A stretch of DNA of 64,000 nucleotides, from contig NZ_ATUV01000001.1 of assembly GCF_000420385.1 (NCBI RefSeq), positions 62,001 to 126,000 of the forward strand, given 5' to 3'. The notes beneath the pieces are model-generated. The model saw only the letters and a program-made list of their open reading frames with translations. It searched no databases and was not told where the DNA came from. Positions 37,564 to 45,324 of the stretch are shown one piece after another. This stretch comes from Hippea alviniae EP5-r. Lineage in GTDB: Bacteria > Campylobacterota_A > Desulfurellia > Desulfurellales > Hippeaceae. The first letter of the stretch is position 1. Each line of letters starts with the position of its first letter. The translations under genes were made by a program, and so were the position numbers.

Positions 37564-38293
37564 TGATATAATCATAGCTGAGCATTTGCATAAGACTTTT
37601 CCCAATGGTGTTCAAGCCTTACGAGATGTCTCTTTAACCGTTAAGAAGGGTGAAGTTGTTGTTATTATAGGTGCATCGGGTAGTGGAAAGACAACCTTTT
37701 TAAGAACGATAAACCAGCTTGAGACCGTTGATTCTGGCAGGATTATTGTTGATGGAGTTGATTTAACAGACCCGAAAACAAATCTTACCAAAATAAGGGC
37801 AGATATAGGGATGGTTTTTCAGCATTTTAATGTCTTTCCGCACCTTACTGTGCTTGAAAATGTTACAATAGGTCAGATTTTGGTTAGAAAACGCCCGAAA
37901 GAAGAAGCAAAAAAGATTGCCCTTGAGTTTTTAACAAAGGTCGGTATAGCAGATAAGAAGGATGAATACCCAACAAACCTATCTGGTGGTCAGAAACAGC
38001 GTGTGGCAATTGCTCGAGCTTTGGCGATGAACCCAAAGATAATGCTGTTTGACGAAGCAACAAGTGCTTTAGACCCAGAGATGGTGGGTGGTATCTTAGA
38101 TATAATGAAGGCTTTGGCAAAAGAAGGGATAACAATGGTTGTTGTTACTCATGAGATGGGTTTTGCAAGGGAAGCAGCAGACAGAATCGTCTATATGGAC
38201 TCAGGCAAGATTGTTGAGATGGGAACGCCAGATGAGATATTTAGCAATCCAAAGAGCGACAGATTGAAGCAGTTTTTAAGCCAAATACTGTAA
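37556..38293 (+). CDS. Polar amino-acid ABC transporter ATPase
   Basis: The product is 245 residues with Walker [10 protein letters not shown] near residue 38, signature [15 protein letters not shown], Walker [13 protein letters not shown] and the switch His in VVTHEMGFA. It belongs to the GlnQ/HisP group. It powers uptake with the permease and binding protein encoded just upstream. ATG 37556 overlaps the permease end by 8 bases. No regulator site is evident. Confidence 0.95.
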   Translation: MSDDIIIAEHLHKTFPNGVQALRDVSLTVKKGEVVVIIGASGSGKTTFLRTINQLETVDSGRIIVDGVDLTDPKTNLTKIRADIGMVFQHFNVFPHLTVLENVTIGQILVRKRPKEEAKKIALEFLTKVGIADKKDEYPTNLSGGQKQRVAIARALAMNPKIMLFDEATSALDPEMVGGILDIMKALAKEGITMVVVTHEMGFAREAADRIVYMDSGKIVEMGTPDEIFSNPKSDRLKQFLSQIL

Positions 38294-39316
38294 ATGAAAA
38301 GAATAAAAATACCCATAGAAGAAGCTGTTGGCGAAGAGATACCGCACGATTTTACCAAGATCTCGCCAGCAGAAGGTTTCAAAGGTGCATATTTCAAAAA
38401 AGGCCATATTATAACAAAAGAAGATATACCTAAACTAAAGGCTATAGGTAAGAATTACATCTATAAGCTTATTCTTGATGAAGATGAATTACACGAAGAT
38501 GATTTTGCAAAGGCTATAGCTCCTTATCTTGCAGGTAAAAACATAACCTTCTCGAAAGAACCAGAAGAAGGCAAAATCACATTTTTTGCAGACATAGACG
38601 GCCTTTTTAGATTGAATAGAAAGGCTGTAATCAACTTAAACAGGATAGAGATAACTTCTTTTCCAACAATTCATGATAGATTTCCTGTGAAGAAGGGCTA
38701 TAAGGTTGCAGCTTTTAGGATTATTCCACTTGTAGCCAAAAAAAAGGTGCTTGATAGGGCTTTAAAGATAGCAAAAGAGCCGTTAATCTGGGTTGATGAG
38801 TATAAGATAAAGAAGGCATCGGTTATAATCACAGGGACTGAAGTGTATGAAGGCAGGATAAAGGATAAATTTTTGCCAAAAATCAGAAGAAAACTTGCCA
38901 ATTTTGGTGTTGAAGTTGAAAGAAGCGTTATACTGCCCGATGATATTAGACGGATAAGGGATAAGTTTTTGGAGTTTAGCGACTCTGAGTTTGTGATTAT
39001 TACGGGTGGCTCAAGTGTTGACCCGGATGATGTCTCAAAAAGAGCTTTAAAAAGAGCAGGTGTTAAATTTATCAGAGAAGGTAATCCCATTCAGCCTGCC
39101 AATAATTTAAGCATAGGCTATTTTAATGATACGGTTGTGTGTGTTGTGCCTGCTGGCGCTATATTTTACAAAGCAACGGCGTTTGATATACTCTTGCCAC
39201 GCATTCTAACAAAGGATAAGATAACAAAAAGGGATATTGCAGAGTATTCGATTGGTGGTTTGTGTCATTTCTGCAAGGTTTGTGTATATCCTGTCTGTCC
39301 GTTTGGTAAGGTGTAA
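38294..39316 (+). CDS. Molybdopterin-binding (MoaB/Mog/CinA-like) domain protein
   Basis: This 340-residue protein has an N-terminal region (about 1-165) and a MoCF-type domain (about 170-310) with VIITGTEVYEGRI, ITGGSSVDPDD and VVPAGAIFYKA. The family binds molybdopterin. It ends in a Cys-rich tail, CHFCKVCVYPVCPFG, with Cys at about 324, 327, 330 and 335, which could bind a metal or a 4Fe-4S cluster. It starts right after the ATPase stop and overlaps moeA by one base, so it is probably part of molybdenum cofactor maturation. Its exact step is unknown. Confidence 0.8.
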   Translation: MKRIKIPIEEAVGEEIPHDFTKISPAEGFKGAYFKKGHIITKEDIPKLKAIGKNYIYKLILDEDELHEDDFAKAIAPYLAGKNITFSKEPEEGKITFFADIDGLFRLNRKAVINLNRIEITSFPTIHDRFPVKKGYKVAAFRIIPLVAKKKVLDRALKIAKEPLIWVDEYKIKKASVIITGTEVYEGRIKDKFLPKIRRKLANFGVEVERSVILPDDIRRIRDKFLEFSDSEFVIITGGSSVDPDDVSKRALKRAGVKFIREGNPIQPANNLSIGYFNDTVVCVVPAGAIFYKATAFDILLPRILTKDKITKRDIAEYSIGGLCHFCKVCVYPVCPFGKV

Positions 39317-40479
39317 TGGTTAAGGTTAAAGAAGCAGTTGAGATAATTCTTAAAAATACAGAGACGGTTAAAGGGTTTGAGTATGTGAGCATAGATAATG
39401 CTTACGACAGGATAGTTTATGAAGATGTTTTTAGTAAGATAGATATTCCATCTTTTAAACGCTCAGCGATGGATGGCTATGGCATTGTTGGTGATTGTGA
39501 TAAATATAAGATTGTTGAAAGTGAGAGTGAGCTGAAAGAGTGCACATGTATAAGGATAAATACTGGTTTTCCTATACCTGAAGGAGTTAGGGCTGTTGCT
39601 GAAGTTGAAATTGTTGATGTTAAAAATGGTTGTTTGAGTTTAAAAAAGGGTGTCGAAGATAAAAGAAACTTTACATTTGCAGGTATAGAAGTTAAAAAAG
39701 GCGATAGAATTGTCAAAAAGGGTGATAGACTTAGCGTTAGGCTTGTCTCTTTGTGTGCTTACTGTGGTATATCTCATATAAAGGTGTTTAGAAAACCAAT
39801 TGTTGGCATAATCACAACGGGTGATGAAGTTGTTTTTCCTTTTGAAGAGCCAAAGAGAAACACCGTTTACAACTGCAACTATTATATTTTGAAAGGCCTT
39901 GTGAGTAAGTGGTTTGGAAGTCCAATATATTTTGGGCATGTAAAAGATAACAAAGGTGATTTAGAGACACTTTTTAAAGATGCACTCAAAAACTGTGATG
40001 TTGTTTTGAGTAGTGGTGGTGTAAGTAAGGGCAGTATGGACTTTACAAAAGAGATAATAGAAGGGTTGGGTGGTGAAATTCTCTTCGATAAGACAACGAT
40101 AAAGCCGGGTAAACCTGCTGTTTTTTCAAAGGTTCACGGCAAGATTTTCTTTGGCCTTCCGGGATGGCCATCTGCGTTATACACAGTTGCTTATCTCTAT
40201 CTGAAGCCCTTGCTTTATAAACTTGCTGGTTTTAAGCATAACCCAAAAGAGCTAACTTGCATAATAGACGAAGATATGCACTCAAGGGAAGGCAAGTATT
40301 ACTTTGATAGGGTCTCTGTTGAGTTTAGAGATGGCACATACCATGCCGTCTCAACAGGTTCTCAGAAGACAGATAACTTCTATTCGCTTGCAATTGCCGA
40401 TGGGCTTGTTGGGATAGAAGAAGAAAAGGGAGATGTAAGCAAAGAGAACAGGGTTGAGCTTGTGCTGTTCGATGATTGA
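39316..40479 (+). CDS. moeA: Molybdopterin molybdenumtransferase
   Basis: The product is 387 residues, the usual length. It inserts molybdate into adenylated molybdopterin. FKRSAMDGYGI near residue 50, RINTGFPIPEG near 75, GIITTGDEVVFP near 170, SSGGVSKGSMDF near 235 and GLPGWPSALY near 275 follow family order. In many anaerobes this serves formate dehydrogenases or other oxidoreductases, none of which is in the window. It overlaps the preceding molybdopterin-binding gene by one base. Confidence 0.93.
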   Translation: MVKVKEAVEIILKNTETVKGFEYVSIDNAYDRIVYEDVFSKIDIPSFKRSAMDGYGIVGDCDKYKIVESESELKECTCIRINTGFPIPEGVRAVAEVEIVDVKNGCLSLKKGVEDKRNFTFAGIEVKKGDRIVKKGDRLSVRLVSLCAYCGISHIKVFRKPIVGIITTGDEVVFPFEEPKRNTVYNCNYYILKGLVSKWFGSPIYFGHVKDNKGDLETLFKDALKNCDVVLSSGGVSKGSMDFTKEIIEGLGGEILFDKTTIKPGKPAVFSKVHGKIFFGLPGWPSALYTVAYLYLKPLLYKLAGFKHNPKELTCIIDEDMHSREGKYYFDRVSVEFRDGTYHAVSTGSQKTDNFYSLAIADGLVGIEEEKGDVSKENRVELVLFDD

Positions 40480-40490
40480 AGGAGAGAAAC

Positions 40491-40688
40491 ATGAAAAATT
40501 TTGATTTAGATGGGATAAGTATTGAAGAGAAGTTAAAACTTGTGGATAGATTATGGGAGTCTATTTTGATAGACGAAGAGAAAGTTTCTTCTCCGCATTG
40601 GCACAAAGATGTTTTGGCTGAGAGAAAAAAGTTAATAGATGAAGGGTTTGCCGAGTTTGTTTCTGTTGATGAGTTAAGTGCGGAATGA
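40491..40688 (+). CDS. Addiction-module antitoxin (TIGR02574-like)
   Basis: This 65-residue acidic protein matches the putative addiction-module component family: SIEEKLKLVDRLWESI near the start, then W-HKDVLAERKKLIDEG. Such proteins neutralise a RelE/ParE toxin encoded just downstream. Here the downstream toxin start overlaps the antitoxin end, as expected, but the toxin is broken after about 19 residues. GGAG precedes the ATG. It is therefore probably an orphan antitoxin, expressed from the moeA transcript 11 bases upstream. Confidence 0.82.
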   Translation: MKNFDLDGISIEEKLKLVDRLWESILIDEEKVSSPHWHKDVLAERKKLIDEGFAEFVSVDELSAE

Positions 40689-40741
40689 GAGTAAGAGAAG
40701 TTTTTGTTCTTAAAGAAGCGATTAATGATTTGAAAAAAGGC
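40685..40741 (+). pseudogene. Truncated RelE/ParE toxin remnant
   Basis: An ATG overlapping the antitoxin stop (ATGA) begins MRVREVFVLKEAINDLKKG, which fits the first strand and helix of RelE/ParE toxins (VxxLxEAxxDL). After about residue 19 the match stops and the frame runs on into the reverse strand of the next gene, ending at 40828. The break falls at the terminator hairpin of that gene (40742-40768). The usual toxin is about 90-100 residues, so 75-80 residues, including the active-site end, are gone. Confidence 0.75.
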
Positions 40742-40768
40742 AGGAAGCCTACCGAATTAAGGCTTCCT
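40731..40768 (-). terminator. Rho-independent terminator of the ffh-rplS operon
   Basis: On the minus strand AGGAAGCC (40768-40761) pairs with GGCTTCCT (40749-40742), followed by GCCTTTTTTCA. It overlaps the stop codon of the Sm-like gene and the toxin remnant on the other strand. Confidence 0.8.
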
Positions 40769-41116
40769 GAACAGACTCTCTATGTCTATAACCTTCTCTT
40801 CGTTTTTTTGACCTGCAGGTGCGGATAAATCTCCCTGTGGCATTGTTGAGCTTATCTTAATGTTGCTTTTTGCTTCGTGGTATTTGTTCTCTAAATCCTG
40901 TGGCACACTCTGATACTCATAGACAACCTTATCCATACTTATAAATCCGCCGATTTTCTCTTCAAATGGAAAGCCATAAGGAACAATAGCTATTTGAATT
41001 CCTGCAGAACCAGGTATAACCTGAATTAGAGCAACATCTTCAAGACCGTTTTTTATCTCATTATGTGTGCCTATTACCGTTTCTCCTGTAACCAGTTTTA
41101 CAAATTTTACTGCCAT
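40757..41116 (-). CDS. Small Sm-like (Lsm-type) hypothetical protein
   Basis: This 119-residue protein is not identified with certainty. Its first 70 residues (KFVKLVTGETVIGTHNE..., ALIQVIPG, QIAIVPYGFPF) suggest a short strongly bent beta fold of the Sm/Hfq/Lsm kind, as in small proteins of Campylobacterota with the same KLV-GE-VIG start. The tail is polar and Pro/Gln-rich. Its GGAGGG ribosome-binding site overlaps the end of yraN, so it is the last gene of the ffh-rplS operon. An RNA-related role is a guess from context. Confidence 0.6.
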   Translation of the reverse strand: MAVKFVKLVTGETVIGTHNEIKNGLEDVALIQVIPGSAGIQIAIVPYGFPFEEKIGGFISMDKVVYEYQSVPQDLENKYHEAKSNIKISSTMPQGDLSAPAGQKNEEKVIDIESLFRKP

Positions 41117-41119
41117 TTT

Positions 41120-41488
41120 CTATCCCTCCAAAAATACATTTTTTATCCAGTTTGCATCGTTGCCGTCAAAACCTATTATATCGAACCTGAAATCACAATC
41201 CCTGATTTTGAACTTTTGAATGAAAAAGTTTATGCAATCTTTTAATCTCTTTCTTTTGTTTTTGTCAACAGACTGAGCTGAGAATCCAAAATCAGCAGTT
41301 GAGCGTGCTTTTACTTCAACAAAAACAATTAAATTACCCTTCTTGGCTATTATGTCTATCTCACCATATTTACATCGGAAATTTCTCTCTATGATAGAGT
41401 ATCCTTCTTCTTTTAAAAGGCAGGCAGCCTTTTCTTCGAACTGCCTGCCGATAGCTGTTTTAGTAGCCTTTTTTTCTAATTTTTGCAG
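41120..41488 (-). CDS. yraN: UPF0102 (YraN) endonuclease-like protein, non-canonical start
   Basis: The frame encodes [20 protein letters not shown], then [10 protein letters not shown] and FVEVKARS, the restriction-endonuclease-like core of UPF0102, and ends NVFLEG. These are clear family features over about 110 residues. The frame contains no ATG, GTG or TTG anywhere near or after the N-terminus. I took CTG at 41488-41486, which follows AGAGGAAAAG; ATC at 41452 would give the shortest plausible product. The 5' end overlaps rplS in another frame. The close, well-placed start of the next gene supports that this frame is translated. Confidence 0.7.
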   Translation of the reverse strand: MQKLEKKATKTAIGRQFEEKAACLLKEEGYSIIERNFRCKYGEIDIIAKKGNLIVFVEVKARSTADFGFSAQSVDKNKRKRLKDCINFFIQKFKIRDCDFRFDIIGFDGNDANWIKNVFLEG

Positions 41489-41816
41489 CTTTTCCTCTTC
41501 TCTCTCTTAGATAATAGAGTCTTGCTCTTCTTACCTTACCGCGCTGCAGAACTTCAATCTTCTCGATTGTCGGGCTGAAATATGGGAAAATCTTTTCAAC
41601 ACCTACTCCGTTTGACTCTTTTCTGACTGTAAATGTGCCGTTTAGACCTCTGCCGCCTCTTCTCCTTATTACTATACCGGCAAATACCTGAATTCTCTCT
41701 TTGTTTCCTTCTTTAACCTTCGTGTAAACCTTTACCGTATCTCCAGGCCATATCTCTGGAATCTCTCTTCCTAAGGACTTTACAATCTCATCTTCAAATG
41801 CCTTAAGCTTATCCAT
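41460..41816 (-). CDS. rplS: 50S ribosomal protein L19
   Basis: The product is 118 residues, typical of L19. [24 protein letters not shown] and [21 protein letters not shown] are diagnostic; the C-terminus is basic ([10 protein letters not shown]). It sits at the 30S-50S interface. ATG 41816 has GGGAG about 7 bases upstream; the TTG at 41822 does not. It overlaps trmD by 8 bases. A run of seven A bases (minus strand, 41467-41473) lies just before its stop and joins the yraN frame. Confidence 0.96.
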   Translation of the reverse strand: MDKLKAFEDEIVKSLGREIPEIWPGDTVKVYTKVKEGNKERIQVFAGIVIRRRGGRGLNGTFTVRKESNGVGVEKIFPYFSPTIEKIEVLQRGKVRRARLYYLRERRGKAAKIRKKGY

Positions 41817-42480
41817 CTTCAACTCCCATCCATTTTAATGTTCTCTCTTTTGCCTTCTGCATACGCCACTCTTTAATCTTTTTGTGGTTTCCAGAAAGCA
41901 GAATATCTGGAACCGCCATTCCACGATACACTCGTGGCCTTGTGTATTGTGGGTATTCTATTAAACCATCTTCAAAGCTCTCTTCTTTTAAAGACTCTTC
42001 ATTCCCCAAAACGCCCGGTATGAGTCTTACTGTTGCATCGACAATTGCCATCGCAGCTATCTCACCGCCGCTTAAAACAAACCTGCCGAGCGATATCTCT
42101 TCATCTGCTAAATATCTAACCCTTTCATCAAAGCCTTCATACCTGCCGCAGATAATAGCAATTGAGTCCTTTTTTGACAACTCCTTTGCCTTGTCCTGAT
42201 TAAATATCTCACCGGCAGGTGTTAAAAGTATGGTGTGAACATCAGGGCTTTTCTCTTTTACATAGTCCATTGCTTCATAAATCGGCTCAGGCTTCATCAC
42301 CATTCCTGCGCCACCGCCGTAAGGATAATCGTCAGTTGTTCTGTGTTTATCATGCGTAAAGTCTCGTATGTTTACTGTCTCAATCTTCACAAGCTTTTTC
42401 TCTTGAGCTCTTTTTATAATTGTCTCGTTAAATACACTCTCAAACATATTTGGAAAAATACTTAAGATGTAAATCTCCAT
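41809..42480 (-). CDS. trmD: tRNA (guanine-N1)-methyltransferase
   Basis: The product is 223 residues. It makes m1G37 in tRNAs that read CNN or GGN-type codons and prevents frameshifting. The SPOUT trefoil-knot features are seen: [14 protein letters not shown] near 57, [11 protein letters not shown] near 85, [11 protein letters not shown] near 113 and [10 protein letters not shown]. The ATG follows the khpA stop with no gap, where rimM is normally found. It overlaps rplS. Confidence 0.96.
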   Translation of the reverse strand: MEIYILSIFPNMFESVFNETIIKRAQEKKLVKIETVNIRDFTHDKHRTTDDYPYGGGAGMVMKPEPIYEAMDYVKEKSPDVHTILLTPAGEIFNQDKAKELSKKDSIAIICGRYEGFDERVRYLADEEISLGRFVLSGGEIAAMAIVDATVRLIPGVLGNEESLKEESFEDGLIEYPQYTRPRVYRGMAVPDILLSGNHKKIKEWRMQKAKERTLKWMGVEDG

Positions 42481-42711
42481 TTACTCGATAATCTCAAGCA
42501 CAGCCTTTTTGCCGGCCTTTTTGCTTGCTGCATTGAGAATTGTTCTTATTGCTTTGATTGTTTTGCCTTCCTTACCTATAATTTTACCCAAATCGTTCTT
42601 ATCAACACTCAATTCAACGACAGTAGTCTTCTCACCAGCAATCTCTTTAATACTAACAGCATCCTGATTGTCAACTAAGCTCTTCACAATGCAGCTTATT
42701 AACTCTTTCAT
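42481..42711 (-). CDS. khpA: KH-domain RNA-binding protein KhpA
   Basis: The product is 76 residues, one KH domain with the GxxG loop in DLGKIIGKEGKTIKAIRTIL. It belongs to the KhpA/YlqC group usually found between rpsP and rimM/trmD. KhpA binds RNA and, in Gram-positives, works with KhpB. AGGAGG precedes the ATG by only two bases, unusually close, overlapping the rpsP end. Confidence 0.93.
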   Translation of the reverse strand: MKELISCIVKSLVDNQDAVSIKEIAGEKTTVVELSVDKNDLGKIIGKEGKTIKAIRTILNAASKKAGKKAVLEIIE

Positions 42712-42717
42712 GGCCTC

Positions 42718-42951
42718 CTACCCTACCTTTTTTACAAGGTTTTTTACGGTTTCGGATACTTGAGCCCCTTTCTCTATCCAGTAATTGTATTTCTCCATCT
42801 CAACTTTGATTGTTGGTGGTTCGGTTTTTGGGTCGTAATAGCCAATAACTTCCAAGACAGCACCGTCTCTTTTTCTTCTTGAGTCAACAGCAACAATTCT
42901 GTAGAAAGGTTTTTTCTTTGTTCCGCCTCTTCTTAGCCTTATAGCTACCAC
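42718..42951 (-). CDS. rpsP: 30S ribosomal protein S16
   Basis: The product is 77 residues, the usual size. The N-terminus VAIRLRRGGTKKKPFYRIVAVDSRRKRDG and GYYDP are diagnostic. The start is GTG with AAAGGAGG about 5 bases upstream. It lies 12 bases after ffh and 6 bases before khpA. Confidence 0.96.
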   Translation of the reverse strand: MVAIRLRRGGTKKKPFYRIVAVDSRRKRDGAVLEVIGYYDPKTEPPTIKVEMEKYNYWIEKGAQVSETVKNLVKKVG

Positions 42952-42963
42952 TTTTTCCTCCTT

Positions 42964-44292
42964 TTATCCGTTTATTCCTAATCTCTTCATAAGCGTTAGA
43001 GCTTTTGACTTATTCATGCCCTTCATTAGCTTATTCATCTCTATAAACTGTTTTATGAGCCTGTTTACATCGCTTACCCTTGTTCCGCTGCCTTTGGCTA
43101 TGCGTCTTTTTCTGCTTGCATTGATTATCTTATAATTCTGCCTTTCTTCTTTTGTCATTGAGAGAATTATTGCTTCTATATGTTTAAGCTCTTTATTAAA
43201 CTCTTCTTCATCATCTATTTTTATTTTGTTCATGCCTGGAATCATCTGCAGGATTTTTGCCAATGAGCCCATCTTTTGAATTTTTCTTAACTGGTCTAAA
43301 AAGTCGTCAAAGGTAAATTGCTGTTTTTTTAATTTTCTTGCAAGCTCCTTTGCTTCTTTCTCTGTTGTTGTTTCCCTAACTTTCTCGATGAGCGTTAAGA
43401 CATCGCCCATGCCGAGTATTCGTGATGCAACCCTATCTGGATAGAACGGTTCAAAATCGCTAATCTTCTCACCGACACCGGCAAACTTTATCGGTTTACC
43501 GACGACTTTCATTATTGAAAGAGCTGCACCGCCTCTTGCGTCGCCGTCAAGCTTTGTAAATATGGAACCCGTTATACCGACTCGCTCATTGAATACTTTG
43601 GCGACATTGACAGCTTCTTGACCTATCATTGCATCAGCAACAAAGAGTATCTCGTGTGGTGATACCCTCTCCTTGATGCGCTCAAGCTCACCCATCAACT
43701 CATCGTCAATGTGCAATCTTCCGGCTGTATCGATAATGATTATATCTCTTCCATTCTCTTTTGCAAATTGCACAGACTCTTCTGCTATATCTTCAGGTTT
43801 TGCATTCTCTTTTTTAAATACGGGAATGTTTATCTGTTTTCCTAATACTTCAAGCTGTTTTATGGCTGCAGGTCTGTATATGTCGCATGCTACGAGTAAG
43901 GGCTGCCTGCCTTTTGACCTTAAGTATTTTGCCAATTTTGCAGCCGTTGTTGTTTTACCACTTCCCTGAAGTCCTACGAGCATTATGATGAATGGCTTTT
44001 GTGTTATGGTTAGTGTGCTTGCTTCACCACCGAGAATCTCTGTCAATTTTTTATGTGTTTGCTCAACGATTATCTGTCCAGGTGTTAGGCTTTTTTCTAG
44101 CTCTTTGCCTTTGAGCTCTTCTTTGAGCTCATTTATAAAATCTTTGACGACTTTATAATTTACATCGGCTTCTAAAAGGGCAAATTTTATCTCTTTGAGT
44201 GCTTTATTTAAGTCTTCTTCTGTTATAATGCCTTTTGACTTTAGTTTTTTAAAGATATCGTTGAGCTTCTCAGACAAATCCGTAAACATCAT
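42964..44292 (-). CDS. ffh: Signal recognition particle GTPase Ffh
   Basis: The product is 442 residues. It targets ribosomes making membrane proteins to FtsY. It has the N domain (1-90), the GTPase G domain with LVGLQGSGKTTTAAKLA near 105, DTAGRL near 190 and TKLDGDARGG near 248, and the M domain (about 300-442) with Met-rich helices and SRP-RNA-binding RRIAKGSGT near 395. Two ATG codons stand in tandem at the start. It is first in the operon, driven by the promoter at 44314-44342. Confidence 0.96.
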   Translation of the reverse strand: MMFTDLSEKLNDIFKKLKSKGIITEEDLNKALKEIKFALLEADVNYKVVKDFINELKEELKGKELEKSLTPGQIIVEQTHKKLTEILGGEASTLTITQKPFIIMLVGLQGSGKTTTAAKLAKYLRSKGRQPLLVACDIYRPAAIKQLEVLGKQINIPVFKKENAKPEDIAEESVQFAKENGRDIIIIDTAGRLHIDDELMGELERIKERVSPHEILFVADAMIGQEAVNVAKVFNERVGITGSIFTKLDGDARGGAALSIMKVVGKPIKFAGVGEKISDFEPFYPDRVASRILGMGDVLTLIEKVRETTTEKEAKELARKLKKQQFTFDDFLDQLRKIQKMGSLAKILQMIPGMNKIKIDDEEEFNKELKHIEAIILSMTKEERQNYKIINASRKRRIAKGSGTRVSDVNRLIKQFIEMNKLMKGMNKSKALTLMKRLGING

Positions 44293-44313
44293 TCAACCCC
44301 CAAGTAGCGCACA

Positions 44314-44342
44314 ATCCTATTACAAATAAGCATAATTGTCAA
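44314..44342 (-). promoter_or_regulatory. Sigma70-like promoter of the ffh-rpsP operon
   Basis: On the minus strand TTGACA (44342-44337) and TAGGAT (44319-44314) are separated by 17 bases. The predicted start is only about 15 bases before the ffh ATG. Confidence 0.6.
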
Positions 44343-44396
44343 TATCAATTGTTTTCGGAAATTATATTATAATAATTTTCTCATTTCAAAACAAAT

Positions 44397-45082
44397 TTAA
44401 GAAGGCATCTTACATATATCTTGAAAATGCTCTTCTTTTTCTAAGCATGATGCTATAGCGTTTACTTTTCTTTCTTTTAAGCAGTTATGTATTGTTTCAA
44501 ACACCTTCTCAAAGCGCTCTTTTTCGCTGTTTAGTTTTATGTCGCTTGTGTCAATTGCAAACAGCTGACTTTCTCCTTTATCTGTTTTTAAGTATAGCCC
44601 AAATCTTTGTGGCTGTTGTTTGCCTAATTTAAGAGTCGTTAGCTTTATTTTGCAGTTAGGGTTTTTCTCTAAATATACTTTTGATATGGTGGGCATGATG
44701 CAAAAACCCTGAGTAATAACAATTACTGTGTCGTTTTGAGAGTCAAAAACACATTCTGTCTCTAATTCAAATGTTGAGTCTCTGTTGCAGTTATAGGTTA
44801 TAAGAGCGACTTCATTATTTGAAATCTCGGATAATTCTTTAACCATAGGATTTTCTTTATCCTGCTCTATCTTCATTTTGCCTTTTTCTCCATTTTTCAA
44901 TACAAAATCATTTGCAGGGTCTAAAATGACATAGCTTTCTACTCTTTTCTCTTTGAACTCTTCAAAGAGTTGCCACATAAGTCTTAAAAAGTCTTCTTTT
45001 TTTTTTGCACTATGCTGTCTAATTTTTCTCTTTTTACATAATACCTAAACATTACACCCTTTGCTTGGCCTATGCTTAGCAT
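44397..45082 (-). CDS. Unrecognised protein interrupted by an A10 frameshift
   Basis: The ATG at 45082 follows a strong GGAGG site and encodes MLSIGQAKGVMFRYYVKREK, then reaches ten consecutive A bases (44997-45006). In the zero frame it stops at 44984 after 32 residues. In the +2 (-1) frame reached by one extra A it continues as KKKEDFLRLMWQLFEEFKE and on to 44397, giving about 227 residues in all. The downstream frame has its first ATG at 44978, but with no ribosome-binding site. The joined product looks cytoplasmic and mixed alpha/beta; I recognise no domain. Transcript slippage, phase variation, or a real break are all possible. Confidence 0.65.
44997..45006 (-). other. A10 homopolymer, candidate slippage site
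   Basis: Ten uninterrupted A bases on the coding (minus) strand at codons 26-29 of the gene. This is long enough for RNA polymerase slippage, as known for A9-A10 tracts in dnaX of Thermus and in some insertion sequences. Adding one A (or losing two) restores a single open frame. Confidence 0.8.
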
Positions 45083-45217
45083 AGTACCTCCTTTTTGGGT
45101 TTTTTTGGGTTTGTTTGACTTAAAAACCGTCCTAAAAGCACTTTTTTATATACTGCCATTAAAATGTTCATGTGTCAATATGAAAGTCATAGGTTGCTTT
45201 TTTAGCTGCCAATAATT

Positions 45218-45233
45218 TTGAACATAAGTTCAA
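45218..45233. promoter_or_regulatory. Perfect inverted repeat overlapping the -35 box, candidate operator
   Basis: TTGAAC-ATAA-GTTCAA is an exact 6-base inverted repeat. Its left arm is the -35 hexamer, so a dimeric regulator binding here would block RNA polymerase. No regulator gene is adjacent. Confidence 0.5.
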
Positions 45234-45246
45234 TAAGTGATAAAAT
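45218..45246 (+). promoter_or_regulatory. Sigma70-like promoter of the DUF5320/NifX cluster
   Basis: TTGAAC at 45218-45223 and TAAAAT at 45241-45246 are separated by 17 bases. The predicted leader before the DUF5320 ATG is about 72 bases. It is divergent from the A10 gene; the remaining part of the 242-base gap holds no other gene that I can support. Confidence 0.6.
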
Positions 45247-45324
45247 AACATCTTGAATCTTTTTGAAAAAGGAGTATTAGTTGAATTGAAAATATGAAAA
45301 AAAATGTTTTAGGAGGTGATAAAG

